Assembly (NCBI RefSeq): GCF_051020955.1
Contig: NW_027476165.1
Coordinates: forward strand, 579,201 to 643,200
Source of the DNA: Megalopta genalis
Taxonomy: Eukaryota > Arthropoda > Insecta > Hymenoptera > Halictidae
DNA: 64,000 bases
Reading direction: 5' to 3'
Numbering within the stretch: the stretch's first letter is position 1; each line of letters begins with the position of its first letter. A model generated the notes under the pieces. It saw only the letters and a list, made by a program, of their open reading frames with translations, had not been told where the DNA came from and ran no database searches. Positions 1-10,518 of this stretch are shown here, in pieces. A program made the position numbers and the translations under genes.

Positions 1-2160
1 ATCATGTATTTCGCATGGATTTAAGGCGATCTCGTCTGTTCCGCATGCAGTTAAAGCTAGATCATGTATATCACAGGTCTTTGAAGCTAAACAATTTTTT
101 TCGCATGGATTCGAAGATAACCCTTCTACTTCGCATTGATTTGATGCTAAATCATGTGTTTCGCATGGATTTGAGGCTAACTCGTTTGTTTCGCATGCTG
201 TTGAATCTAAATTATGTATGTCACAAGTATTTGAAGCTAAACCATTTGTTTCGCATGGATTTGAAACTACGCCTTCTACTTCGCATTGATTTGAAGCTAA
301 ATAATCTGTTTTGCTTGGATTTGAAGCTAAGCCTTCTAATTCACGTCGTTTTGATGTTAAATCATATTTTTCGCTGGATTTGATGCTAACTCGTTTGTAT
401 CACATGCAGTTGAAGTTAAATCATGTATATCACAAGTATTTGAAGCTAAACGATTTGTTTCGCATGGATTTGAAGATATGACTTCTACTTCGCATTGATT
501 TGAATCTAAATCATGTGTTTCGCATGGAGTTGAAGCCAATCCGTTTGTTTGGCATGCTTTTGTAGCTAAATCATGTATATGACAAGTATTTGAAGCTAAA
601 CCACTTGATTCGCATGGATTTGAAGCTAAGCCTTCTACTTCGCATTGATTTGAAGATAAATCATGTGTGTCGCTTGGATTTTAAGCTAACTCGTTTGTTT
701 CACATGCAGTTGAAGTTAAATCATGAATATCACAAGTATTTGAAGCTAAACGAACTGCTTCGCATGGATTTGAAACTAAGCCTTCTACTTCGCATTGATT
801 TGAAGCTAAATCATGTGTTTCGCATGGAATTGAAGCTAACTCGTTTGTTTCGCCTGCATTTCAAGCTATATCACTTCTATTCACAAGTATGTGAAGCTAA
901 ATCGTTCGTTTTGCATGGATTTGACGCTAAGCCTTCAGACTTCGCGTTGGCTTGATGCTAAATCACGTGTTTCGCATGGATTGGAGGCTAGCTCGTTTGT
1001 GTCGCATGCAGTTGAAGCTAAATCATGTATATCACAATTGTTTGAAGCTAAACCATTTGTTTTGCATGGATTCGAAGATAATCCTTCTACATCGCATTGA
1101 TTTGAAGCTAAATCATATTTTTCGCATTCATTTGAAGCTAACTCGTTTGTGTCGCATGCAGTTGAAGCTAAATCATGTATATCACAGGTGTTTGACGTTA
1201 ATCCATTTGTTTCGCATGGATTCGAAGATAACCCTTCTAGTTCGCATTGATTTGAAGCTAAATCATGTGTTTCGCATGGATTCGAAGATCAGCCTTCTAC
1301 TACCCATTGATTTGAAGCTAAATCATGTGTTTCGCTTGGATTTGAAGCGAACTCGTTTGTTTCGCATGCAGTTGAAGCTAAATTATGTATATTACAAGTA
1401 TTTGAAGCTAAATAATTTGTTTCGCTTGGATTTGAAGCGAACTCGTTTGTTTCGCATGCTGTTAAGTCTAAATAATTTATATCACAAGTATTTGAAGCTA
1501 TACCATTTGTTTAGCATGGATTCGAAGATCAGTCTTCTACTTCGCATTGATTTGAAGCTAAATAATGTGTTTCGCTTGGATTTTAAGCTAACTCGTTTGT
1601 TTCGCATGCATTTGAAGCTAAATCATGCACATCACAAATATTTGGAGCTGAACCACTTGATTCGCATGGATTTGAAACTGCGCCTTCTACTTCCCATTGA
1701 TTTGAAGCTAAATAATTTGTTTTGCTTGTATTTGAAGCTAAGCCTTCTAATTCACGTTGTTTTGACGTTAAATCATATTTTTCGCTGGATTTGATGCTAA
1801 CTCGTTTGTTTCGCATGCTGTTGAACCTAAATCAAGTATATCACAAGTAATTAAAGCTAAACCATTTGTTTCGCATGGATTCGAAGATCACCCTTCTTCT
1901 TCGCATTGATTTGAAGCTAAATCATGTTTTTCGCATGGTTTTGAGGCTAAGTCGTTTGTTTCGCATGCAGTTGAAGCTAAATTATGTATATCACAAGTAT
2001 TTGAAGCTAAACCATTTGTTTCGCATGGATTTGAAACTACGCCTTCTACTTCGCATTGATTTGAAGCTAAATAATTTGTTTTGCTTGGATTTGAAGCTAA
2101 GCCTTCTAATTCACGTCGATTTGACGTTAAATCATATTTTTCGCATGGGTTTGAAGCTAA

Positions 2161-3345
2161 CTCGTTTGTTTCGCATGCTGTTGAAGCTAAATCATGTATA
2201 TCACAAGTGTTTGAAGCTAACCCGTTTGATTCGCATGGATTTGATGATAAGCCTTCTACTTCGCATTGATTTGAAGCTAAATGATATGTTACGCTTGGAT
2301 TTGAAGCTAACTCGTTTGTTTAGCATGCAGTTGAAGCTAAATCATCTATAAAACAAGTGTTTGAAGCTAAACCATTTGTTTCGCATGGATTTGAAGCTAA
2401 GCCTTCAACTTCGCGTTGACTTGATGCTAAATTATGTTTTTCGCTTGGATTTGAAGCAAACACGTTTGTTTCGCATGCTGTTGAAGCTAAATCATGTTTA
2501 TCACAAGTATTTGAAGCTAAATTATCTGTTTCGTGTGGATTCGAAGATCAGCCTTCTACTTCGCATTGATTTGAAACTAAATCATGTTTTTCGCTTGGAT
2601 TTGAAGATAACTCGTTTGTTTCGCATGCAGTTGAAGCTAAATCATGTTCATGACAAGTATTTGAAGCTGAACCATCTGTTCCGCATGCAGTTGAAGCTAA
2701 ATCATAAATATCACAAGTATTTGAAGCTACAACTTTTGATTCGCACGGATTTGAAGCTAAGCCTTCAACTTCGCGTTGACTTGATGCTAAATCATGCTTT
2801 TCGCTTGAATTTGAAGCTAACTCGTTTTTTTCGTATGCAGTTGAAGCTAAATCATGTATATCATAAGTTTTTGAAGCTGACCCATTTGTTTGGCATGAAT
2901 ATTAAGCTAAACCATGTGTTTCGAATGAATTTGAAGGTACATCATGTGTTTCGCTTGGATTTGAAGCTAACTCGTTTGTTTCGCATCCAGCTGAATCTAA
3001 ATCATGTTCATCACAAGTATTTGAAGCTAAACCATCTGTTTCGTGTGGATTCGAAGGTAAGCCTTCTACTTTGCATTGATTCGATGCTAAATCATGTGTT
3101 TCGCATGGATTTGAAGCTAACTCGTTTGTTTCTCTTGCTGTTGAATGTAAATCATGTATATCACAAGTATTTGAAGCTAAACCATTTGTTTCACGTGGAT
3201 TCGAAGGTAAGCCTTCTACTTCGCATTGATTTGATGCTAAGTCATGTGTTTCGCATGGATTTGAAGCTAACTCGATTGTTTCGCTTGCTGTTGAAGCTAA
3301 ATCAAGTATGTCACAAGTATTTGAGGCTAAACCATTTGTTTCGCA
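2161..3345. repeat. Segmental duplication within the array, copy 1
   Basis: This stretch matches 4861-6087 almost base for base. From 2161 to about 2690 the offset is 2700 bp, which is 18 units of 150 bp. From about 2755 to 3345 the offset is 2742 bp. Between the two parts the copies differ in content and length. Shared rare variants such as ATGATATGTTACGC (2281 and 4981) and CTATAAAACAAG (near 2346 and 5046) show common descent and not merely shared monomer consensus. Confidence 0.88.
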
Positions 3346-3420
3346 TGGATTCGAAGATCAGCCTTCTACTTCGCATTCATTTGAAGCTAAATCATGTGTT
3401 TCGCATGGATTTGAAGCTAA

Positions 3421-3910
3421 CTCGTTTGTTTCACCTGCATTTGAAGCTATATCAGTGATATTCGCAAGTATTTGAAGCTAAATCATTCGTTTCTCTGGAT
3501 TGGAATCTAAGCCTGCTACTTCGCATTGATTTGAATCTAAATCATGTGTTTCGCTTGGATTTGAAGCTAACTCGTTTGTTTCTCTTGCTGTTGAATGTAA
3601 ATCATGTATATCACAAGTGTTTGAAGCTAAACCATTTGTTTCACGTGGATTCGAAGGTAAGCCTTCTACTTTGCATTGATTCGATGCTAAATCATGTGTT
3701 TCGCATGGATTTGAAGCTAACTCGTTTGTTTCTCTTGCTGTTGAATGTAAATCATGTATATCACAAATATTTGAAGCTGAACCACTTGTTTCGCATGGAT
3801 TTGAAGCTAACTCGTTTGTTTCACCTGCATTTGAAGCTATATCAGTGATATTCGCAAGTATCTGAAGCTAAATCATTCGTTTCTCTGGATTGGAATCTAA
3901 GCCTTCTACT
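3421..3910. repeat. 390-bp tandem duplication (13 monomers)
   Basis: The stretch beginning CTCGTTTGTTTCACCTGC at 3421 recurs at 3811, an offset of 390 bp or 13 monomers. Both copies contain the 31-bp C-type monomer followed by a shortened monomer with TTCTCTGGAT, so the extra base is cancelled one monomer later. The intervening part holds B-type monomers with TCTCTTGCTG, a variant also found near 5870, 25300, 34860, 38510 and 41600. Confidence 0.85.
3440..3470 (+). repeat. 31-bp C-type monomer (exemplar)
   Basis: This monomer has the left box TTTGAAGCTA, the middle TATCAGTGATAT and the end TCGCAAGTA, 31 bp in all. The widespread form reads TATCACTTATATTCGCAAG. A 30-bp relative with ATATCGCAAG also exists (for example near 57500), so the 31-bp form is explained by one extra T. 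It lies among the other types where a C monomer is expected. Each copy shifts the reading phase of the array by one base, which is why open frames break there on both strands. Confidence 0.85.
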
Positions 3911-4819
3911 TCGCATTGATTTGAATCTAAATCATGCGTTTCGCTTGGATTTAAAACTAACTTGTTTGTTTCGCCTGCATTTGAAGCTATATCATGTATA
4001 TCACAAGTATTTGAATCTGAACCATTTGATTCCCATGAATAGTACGCTAAACCATGTCTTTCGAATGAATTTGAAGCTAAATCATGTGTTTTGAATGGAT
4101 TTGAAGCTAACTCGTTTGTTTCGCATGCATTTGAAGCTAAATCATGTATATCACATATAATTGAAGCTAAACCATTTGTTTCGCATGGATTCGAAGATAA
4201 GCCTTCTACTTCGCATTGATTTGAAGCTAAATCATGTCTATCGCTAGGATTTGAAGCTAACTCGTTTGTTTCGCATACTGTTGAAGCTAAATCATATATA
4301 ACACAAGTATTTGAGCCTGAGCCATTTGTTTCGCATGGATTCGAAGATCAGCATCCTAATTCGCATTGATTTGAAGGTAAATCATGTCTTTTGCATGGAT
4401 TTAAAGCTAACTTGTTTGTTTCACCTGCATTTGAAGCTATATCAGAGTTATTCGCAAGTATTTGAAGCTAAATCATTCGTTTCGCTGGATTTGAATCTAA
4501 GCCTGCTACTTCGCATTGATTTGAATCTAAATCATGTGTTTCGCTTGGATTTGAAGCTAACTCGTTGGTTTTGCATGCAGTTGAAGCTAAATCATGTATA
4601 TCGCAAGTGTTTGAAGCTAACCCGTTTGATTCGCATGGATTTGATGATAAGCCTTCTACTTCGCATTGATTTGAAGCTAAATCATGTGGTTCTCATGGAT
4701 TGGAAGCAAACTCATTTGCTTCGCCTGCATTTGAAGCTATACCACTTATATCGCAATTATCTGAAGATTAGTGATTTGTTTCTTATTAACTTGAAGCTAA
4801 GCCTTCTACTTCGCATTGA

Positions 4820-4969
4820 TTTGAAGCTAAATCATGTGTTTCGCATGGATTTGAAGCTAACTCGTTTGTTTCGCATGCAGTTGAAGCTAAATCATGTATA
4901 TCACAAGTGTTTGAAGCTAACCCGTTTGATTCGCATGGATTTGATGATAAGCCTTCTACTTCGCATTGA
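4820..4969 (+). repeat. Exemplar of the 150-bp higher-order repeat (monomers A-B-C-D-E)
   Basis: This stretch holds five 30-bp monomers in the order that recurs over the window. A (4820-4849) has the middle ATCATGTG. B (4850-4879) has CTCGTTTG and ends GCATGCA. C (4880-4909) starts GTTGAAGC and has the degenerate right end TATATCACAAGT. D (4910-4939) has a middle of the ACCATTTG type, here CCCGTTTG. E (4940-4969) has GCCTTCTAC and ends CGCATTGA. The left box and, except in C, the right box are shared by all five, while the middle identifies the type. The A-E order is seen from near 1 to near 64000, with local skips or extra monomers. Confidence 0.93.
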
Positions 4970-6087
4970 TTTGAAGCTAAATGATATGTTACGCTTGGAT
5001 TTGAAGCTAACTCGTTTGTTTAGCATGCAGTTGAAGCTAAATCATCTATAAAACAAGTGTTTGAAGCTAAACCATTTGTTTCGCATGGATTTGAAGCTAA
5101 GCCTTCAACTTCGCGTTGACTTGATGCTAAATTATGTTTTTCGCTTGGATTTGAAGCTAACACGTTTGTTTCGCATGCTGTTGAAGCTAAATCATGTTTA
5201 TCACAAGTATTTGAAGCTAAATTATCTGTTTCGTGTGGATTCGAAGGTCAGCCTTCTACTTCGCATTGATTTGAAACTAAATCATGTTTTTCGCTTGGAT
5301 TTGAAGATAACTCGTTTGTTTCGCATACAGTTGAAGCTAAATCATGTTCATCACAAGTATTTGAAGCTAAACCATTTGTTTCGCATGGATTTGATACGAA
5401 GCCGTCTACTTCGCATCGATTTGAAGCTAACTCGTTTGTTTCAATCATGTACATCACAAGTATTTGAAGCTAAACCCTTTGTTCGCATGGTTTCGGATAT
5501 AAGCCTTCAACTTCGCGTTGACTTGATGCTAAATCATGCTTTTCGCTTGAATTTGAAGCTAACTTGTTTTTTTCGTATGCAGTTGAAGCTAAATCATGTA
5601 TATCATAAGTATTTGAAGCTGACCCATTTGTTTGGCATGAATATTAAGCTAAACCATGTGTTTCGAATGAATTTGAAGGTACATCATGTGTTTCGCTCGG
5701 ATTTGAAGCTAACTCGTTTGTTTCGCATCCAGCTGAATCTAAATCATGTTCATCACAAGTATTTGAAGCTAAACCATCTGTTTCGTGTGGATTCGAAGGT
5801 AAGCCTTCTACTTTGCATTGATTCGATGCTAAATCATGTGTTTCGCATGGATTTGAAGCTAACTCGTTTGTTTCTCTTGCTGTTGAATGTAAATCATGTA
5901 TATCACAAGTATTTGAAGCTAAACCATTTGTTTCACGTGGATTCGAAGGTAAGCCTTCTACTTCGCATTGATTTGATGCTAAGTCATGTGTTTCGCATGG
6001 ATTTGAAGCTAACTCGATTGTTTCGCTTGCTGTTGAAGCTAAATCAAGTATGTCACAAGTATTTGAGGCTAAACCATTTGTTTCGCC
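4861..6087. repeat. Segmental duplication within the array, copy 2
   Basis: This is the partner of 2161-3345. It carries a rearranged stretch at about 5391-5496 with shortened monomers (for example GTTTCAATCATGTAC near 5440 and CTTTGTTCGCATGG near 5478) where copy 1 has different monomers. This stretch changes the offset from 2700 to 2742 bp. The pair ends near 3345 and 6087, where the copies return to unrelated variants of the same monomers. Confidence 0.88.
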
Positions 6088-6422
6088 TGGATTTGAAGAT
6101 AAGCCTTCTACTTCGCATTGATTTTAATCTAAATCATGTGTTTCGCATGGATTTGAAGCTAACTCGTTCGTTTCGCACGCTGTTAAAGATAAATCATGTA
6201 TATCACAGGTATTTGAAGCTGAATCACTTGTTTCGCATGGATTTGAAGATAAGCCTTCTACTTCGCATTGATTTGAATCTAAATCATGTGTTTCGCTTGG
6301 ATTTGAAACTAACTAGTTTGTTTCGCAATGCAGTTGAAGCTAAATCATGTATATCACAATTATTTGAAGCTAAACCATTTGATTGGCATGGATTTCAATA
6401 TAAGCCTTCTACTTCGCATTAA
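5061..6422 (+). other. Longest open frame in the window (453 codons), judged non-coding
   Basis: This is the longest ATG-to-stop frame. It is wholly made of decapeptides of the form LKLNHVFRMD, LKLTRLFRMQ, LKLNHVYHKY, LKLNHLFRMD and SKISLLLRID, one per 30-bp monomer. It ends when an extra base (TTTCGCAATGCAG, near 6325) moves translation into the frame reading FEAKSCVSHG, which has a TGA in every E monomer. The product has no domain, signal or composition that I can link to a known family. The frame exists because 30 is a multiple of 3 and the consensus lacks stops in it. Other array segments break it with TTTTGAATGG (a TGA) or TATCTTAAG (a TAA). I infer it is not a gene. Confidence 0.75.
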
Positions 6423-9215
6423 TTTGAAGCTAAATCATGTGTTTCGCATGGATTTGAAGCTAACTCGTTTGTATCGCATGCAGTTGAAGCTAATTCACGT
6501 ATATTACAATTTTTTGAAGCTAAACCATTTGATTCGCATGGATTTCAATATAAGCCTTCTACTTCGCATTGATTTGAAGCTAAATCATCTGTTTCTCATG
6601 GATTTGAAGCTATCTCGTTTGTTTCGCATGCAGTTGAAGATAAATCATGTATATCACAGGTATTTCTAGCTAAACCATTTGATTCGCATGGATTTCAAAA
6701 TAAGCCTTCTTCTTCGCATTGATTTGAAGCTAAATCATGTGTTTCGCTTGCATTTCAAGCTAACTCGTTTGTTTCGCATGTAATTGAAGCTAGATAATGT
6801 ATCAAACAAGTATTTGAATCTAAACCATTTGTTTCGGATGGCTTCGAAGATCAGCCATCTACCTCGTATTGATTTAAAGCTAAATCATGTGTTTCGCATG
6901 GATTTGAAGCTAACTCGTTCGTTTCGCATGCAGTTGAAGCTAAATCATGTATATCAGAATTATTTGAAGCTAAACCATTTGATTCGCATAGATTCGAAGA
7001 TAAGCCTTCTGCTTCGCATTGATTTGAAGCTAAATCATGCATTTCGCGTGGATTTGAAGCTAACTCGTTTGTTTCGCCTGCATTTGAAGCTATATCACTT
7101 ATATTCGCAAGTGTTTGAAGGCAAATCATTCGTTTCGCATGGATTTGAAGCTAATCCTTCTACTTCGCATTGATTTGTAGATGAATAATGTGTTTCGCTT
7201 GTATTTGAAGCTAACTCGTTTGTTTCGCATGCAGTTGAAGCTAAATCATGTATATCATAAGTATTTGAAGCTGGACCACTTGTTTCGCATGGATTTGAAG
7301 CTAAATCAATTATATCGCACGTATTTGAAGATAAATCATTCGTTTGGCATGCATTTGAAGCTAAGCCTTCTACTTCGGATGGATTTGAAGCTAAATCATG
7401 CGTTTCGCTTGGATTAAAAACTAACTCGTTTGTTTCGCTTGCAGTTGAAACTTAATCATGTATATCACAAGTATTTGAAGCTGAACCATTTGTTTCGCAT
7501 GAATATTAAGCAAAACCATGTGTTTCGAATGAATTTGAAGCTAAATCATGTGTTTCGCAGGGATTCGAAGCTATCTCGTTTGTTTCGCCTGCATTTGAAG
7601 CTAAATCACGTATATCACAAGTATGTGAAGCTAAACCATTTGTTTCGCATGGATTTGAAGCTAAGCCTTCTACTTCGCATTGATTTGGAGATGAATAATG
7701 TGTTTCGCTTGGATTGAAGCTAACTCGTTTGTTTCGGATGCAGTTGAAGCTAAATTATGTATGAAAGCAGTATTTGAAGCTAAACTAAACGTTTCGCATG
7801 GATTTGAAGCTATGGCTTTTACTTCGCATTGATTTGAAGCTAAATCATGTATATCACAAGCATTTGATGCAAAACCATTTGATTCGCTTGGAATTGAAGC
7901 AAACTCGTTTGTTTCGCATGCAGTTGAAGCTAAATCATGTATATCACAAGTATTTTAATCTAAACCATTTGTTTCGCATTGATTTGAAGCTAAGCCATAT
8001 ACTTCGCATTGATTTGAAGCTAAATCATGTGATTCGCTTGGATTTGAAGTTAACTCGTTTCTTTCGCCTGCATTTGAAGCTTAATCATGTATATGACAAG
8101 TATTTGGAGCTAAACCATTTGTTTCGCATGGATTCGAAGATAAGCCTTCTACTTCGCATTTAGTTGAAGCTAAATCATGTGTTTCGCATGGATTTGAAGC
8201 TAACACGTTTGTTTCGCATGCTATTGACTCTAAATCATGTATATCACAAGTATTTGAAGCTAAACAATCTGTTTCGTGTGGATTCGGAGATCAGCCTTGT
8301 CTTCGCATTGATTTGAAGCTTAATCATATCTTTCGCTTGGATTTGAAGCTAACTCGATGGTTTCGCTTGCAGTTGAAGCTAAATCATGTATAAAACAAGT
8401 ATTTGAAGCTAAACCATTTGTTTCGCATGGATTTGAATCTAAGCCTTCTACTTCGCACTGATTCGAAGCTGAATCATGTGTTTCGCTTGAATTTGAAGCT
8501 AACACGTCTGTTTCGCATGCAGTTGAAGCAAAATCATGTATATTACAAGTATTTGAAGCTGAACCATTTGTTTCGCACGAAGATTAAGCTAAACCATGTG
8601 TTTCGAATGAATTTGAAGCTAAATCATGTGTTTTGAATGGATTTTAAGCTAACTCGTTTGTTTCGCTTGAATTTGAAGCTAACACGTCTGTTTCGCATGT
8701 TGTTGAAGCAAAATCGCGCATATCACAAATATTTGAAACTAAACCATTTGTTTCGCATGGATTCGAAGATCAGCCTTGTACTTCGCATTGATTTGAAGCT
8801 AAATCACGTGTTTCGCATGGATTAGAAGCTAAGCCTTGAACTTCGCATTGACTTGATACCAAATCATGTTTTTCGCTTGGAATTGAAGCATACTCGTTTG
8901 TTTCGCATGCATTTCAAGCTATTTCATTTATATCACAAGTATTTGAAGGTAACTTATTTATTTCGCATGGATTTGATGCTAAGCCTTCTACTTCGCATTG
9001 ATTTGAAGCTAAATCATATCTTTCGCATGGATTTGAAGCTAATTCGTTGGTTTCGCGTGCAGTTGAAGCTAAATCATGTATATCACATATAATTGAAGCT
9101 AAATCATTTGTTTCGCATGGATTCGAAGATAAGCCTTCTACTTCGCATTGATTTGAATCTAAATCATGTGTTTCGCTTGGATTTGAAGCTAACTCGTTTG
9201 TGTCGCTTGCATTTG

Positions 9216-10146
9216 AAGCTATATCACTTATATTCGCAAGTATTTGAAGGTCAATCATTCGTTTCGCATGGATTCGAAGATAAGCCTTCTACTTCGGATT
9301 GTTTTGAAGCTAAATCATGTGTTTCGCATGGATTTGTAGCTAACTCGTTTGTTTCGCACGCAGTTGACGCTAAATCGTGTATATCACGATTATTTGAAGC
9401 TATTCCATTTGATTCGCATGGATTTGAAACGAAGCCTTCTGCTTCGCATTGAGTTGAAGCTAAAACATGCATTTCGCATGGATTTGAAGCTAACTCGTTT
9501 TTTTCGCCTGCACTTGGAGCTATATCACTTATATTCGCAAGTATTTGAAGGTCAATCATTCGTTTCGCATGGATTTGAAGCTAATCCTTCTACTTCGCAT
9601 TCATTTGAAGCAAAATCATGCGTTTCGCTCGGATTTGTAGCTAACTCGTTTGATTCGTCTGCATTTCAAGCTATATCACTTATATGGCAAGTGTTTGAAG
9701 CTAAATCATTTGTGTCGCATGGGTTTGAAGCTAGGCCTTCTACTTCGGATGGATTTGAAGCAAAATCATGCGTTTCGCTTGGATTTAAAACTAACTTGTT
9801 TGTTTCGCATGCAGTTGAAACTAAATCATGTATATCACAAGTATTTGAAGCTGAACCATTTGTTTCGCATGAATATTAAGCTAAACCATGTGTTTCGAAT
9901 GAATTTGAAGCTAAATCATGTGTTTCGCAGGGATTTGAAGCTAACTCGTTTGTTTCGCATGCAGCTGAAGCAAAATCGTGTATATCACAAGTATCTGAAT
10001 CTAAACCAACTGTTTCGCATGAATATTAAGCTGAACCACGTGTTTCTCATGAATTTGAAACTATATCATGTGTTTCGCATGGATTTGAAGCTAACTCGTT
10101 TGTTTCGCATGCAGCTGACGCTAAATCGTGTATATCACAAGTATTT
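9216..10146. repeat. Truncated copy of the 2852-bp unit (U0)
   Basis: The landmark CTTCTACTTCGGATTG at 9286 matches 10519 in the first full unit, an offset of 1233 bp. Near-identity continues to about 10146, where U0 reads GTATTTGAAGCTGAACC and the full units read GTATTTACTGCTAAACC. U0 therefore holds only about the first 860 bp of a unit after the landmark and then joins a different segment. Confidence 0.85.
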
Positions 10147-10470
10147 GAAGCTGAACCATTTGTTTCTCACGTATTTGAAACTGAGCCTTCTACTTCGTAT
10201 TGATTTGAAGCTGAATCATGTGTTTCGCTTGCATTTGAAGCTAACTCGATTGTTTCGCATAGATTTGAAGCTAAATCATGTGTTTCGCTTGGATTTGAAG
10301 CTACCTCGTTTGTTTCGCCTGCATTTGAAGGTACATTGCTTCTATTCGAAAGTATTTGATGATAAATCATTCGTTTCGCATGGATTTGAAGCTAATCCTT
10401 CAACTTTGCATTCATTTGAAGCTAAATCATGCGTTTCGCATGGATTTGAAGCTATATCACTTATATTCGC
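10147..10470. repeat. Segment joined to the truncated unit, shared with three other places
   Basis: This stretch contains GTTTCTCACGTATTTG and the 31-bp monomer ACATTGCTTCTATTCGAAAG. Close relatives occur at about 29825-30110, 35290-35440 and 52430-52650. Its presence between U0 and U1 shows the domain was assembled by joining blocks from different parts of the array. It ends by running into the 31-bp monomer that precedes U1. Confidence 0.8.
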
Positions 10471-10518
10471 AAGTATTTGAAGGTCAATCATTCGTTTCGC
10501 ATGGATTTGAAGCTAATC

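Larger units (their letters stand above)
1..9215. repeat. Divergent satellite domain (left flank of the window)
   Basis: This stretch keeps the 150-bp A-E order, but its copies differ from one another more than those in the large blocks to the right. Similar segments recur at several spacings: the D-E-like stretch with GCTTGGATTTGAAGC and CTTCTAATTCACG near 301-383 comes back near 1711-1794 and 2071-2160. A variant with an extra A (TTTCGCAATGCAG) lies near 6325 and again near 46460, 53500 and 59550. No gene, RNA or mobile element is visible. Greater divergence would fit an older or less often homogenised part of the array. That is inference from reading, not a measured identity. Confidence 0.85.

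Noticed and set aside
891..1100. The + strand frame reading FEAKSCVSHG, FEANSFVSHA, VEAKSCISQV
   Set aside because: The consensus E monomer ends CAT-TGA in this frame, so it stops about every 150 bp. It is seen only as short tails after a phase shift.
2361..3458. + strand open frame of 365 codons and many like it, as possible genes
   Set aside because: They are one stop-free phase of the monomer. They start and end wherever a 31-bp or 29-bp monomer or an amplified TTTTGAATGG or TATCTTAAG variant falls, not at any gene-like boundary.
4820..4969. CENP-B box within the monomer
   Set aside because: TTCG is present, but the spaced A and the CGGG half of the known box are absent in all monomer types that I read.
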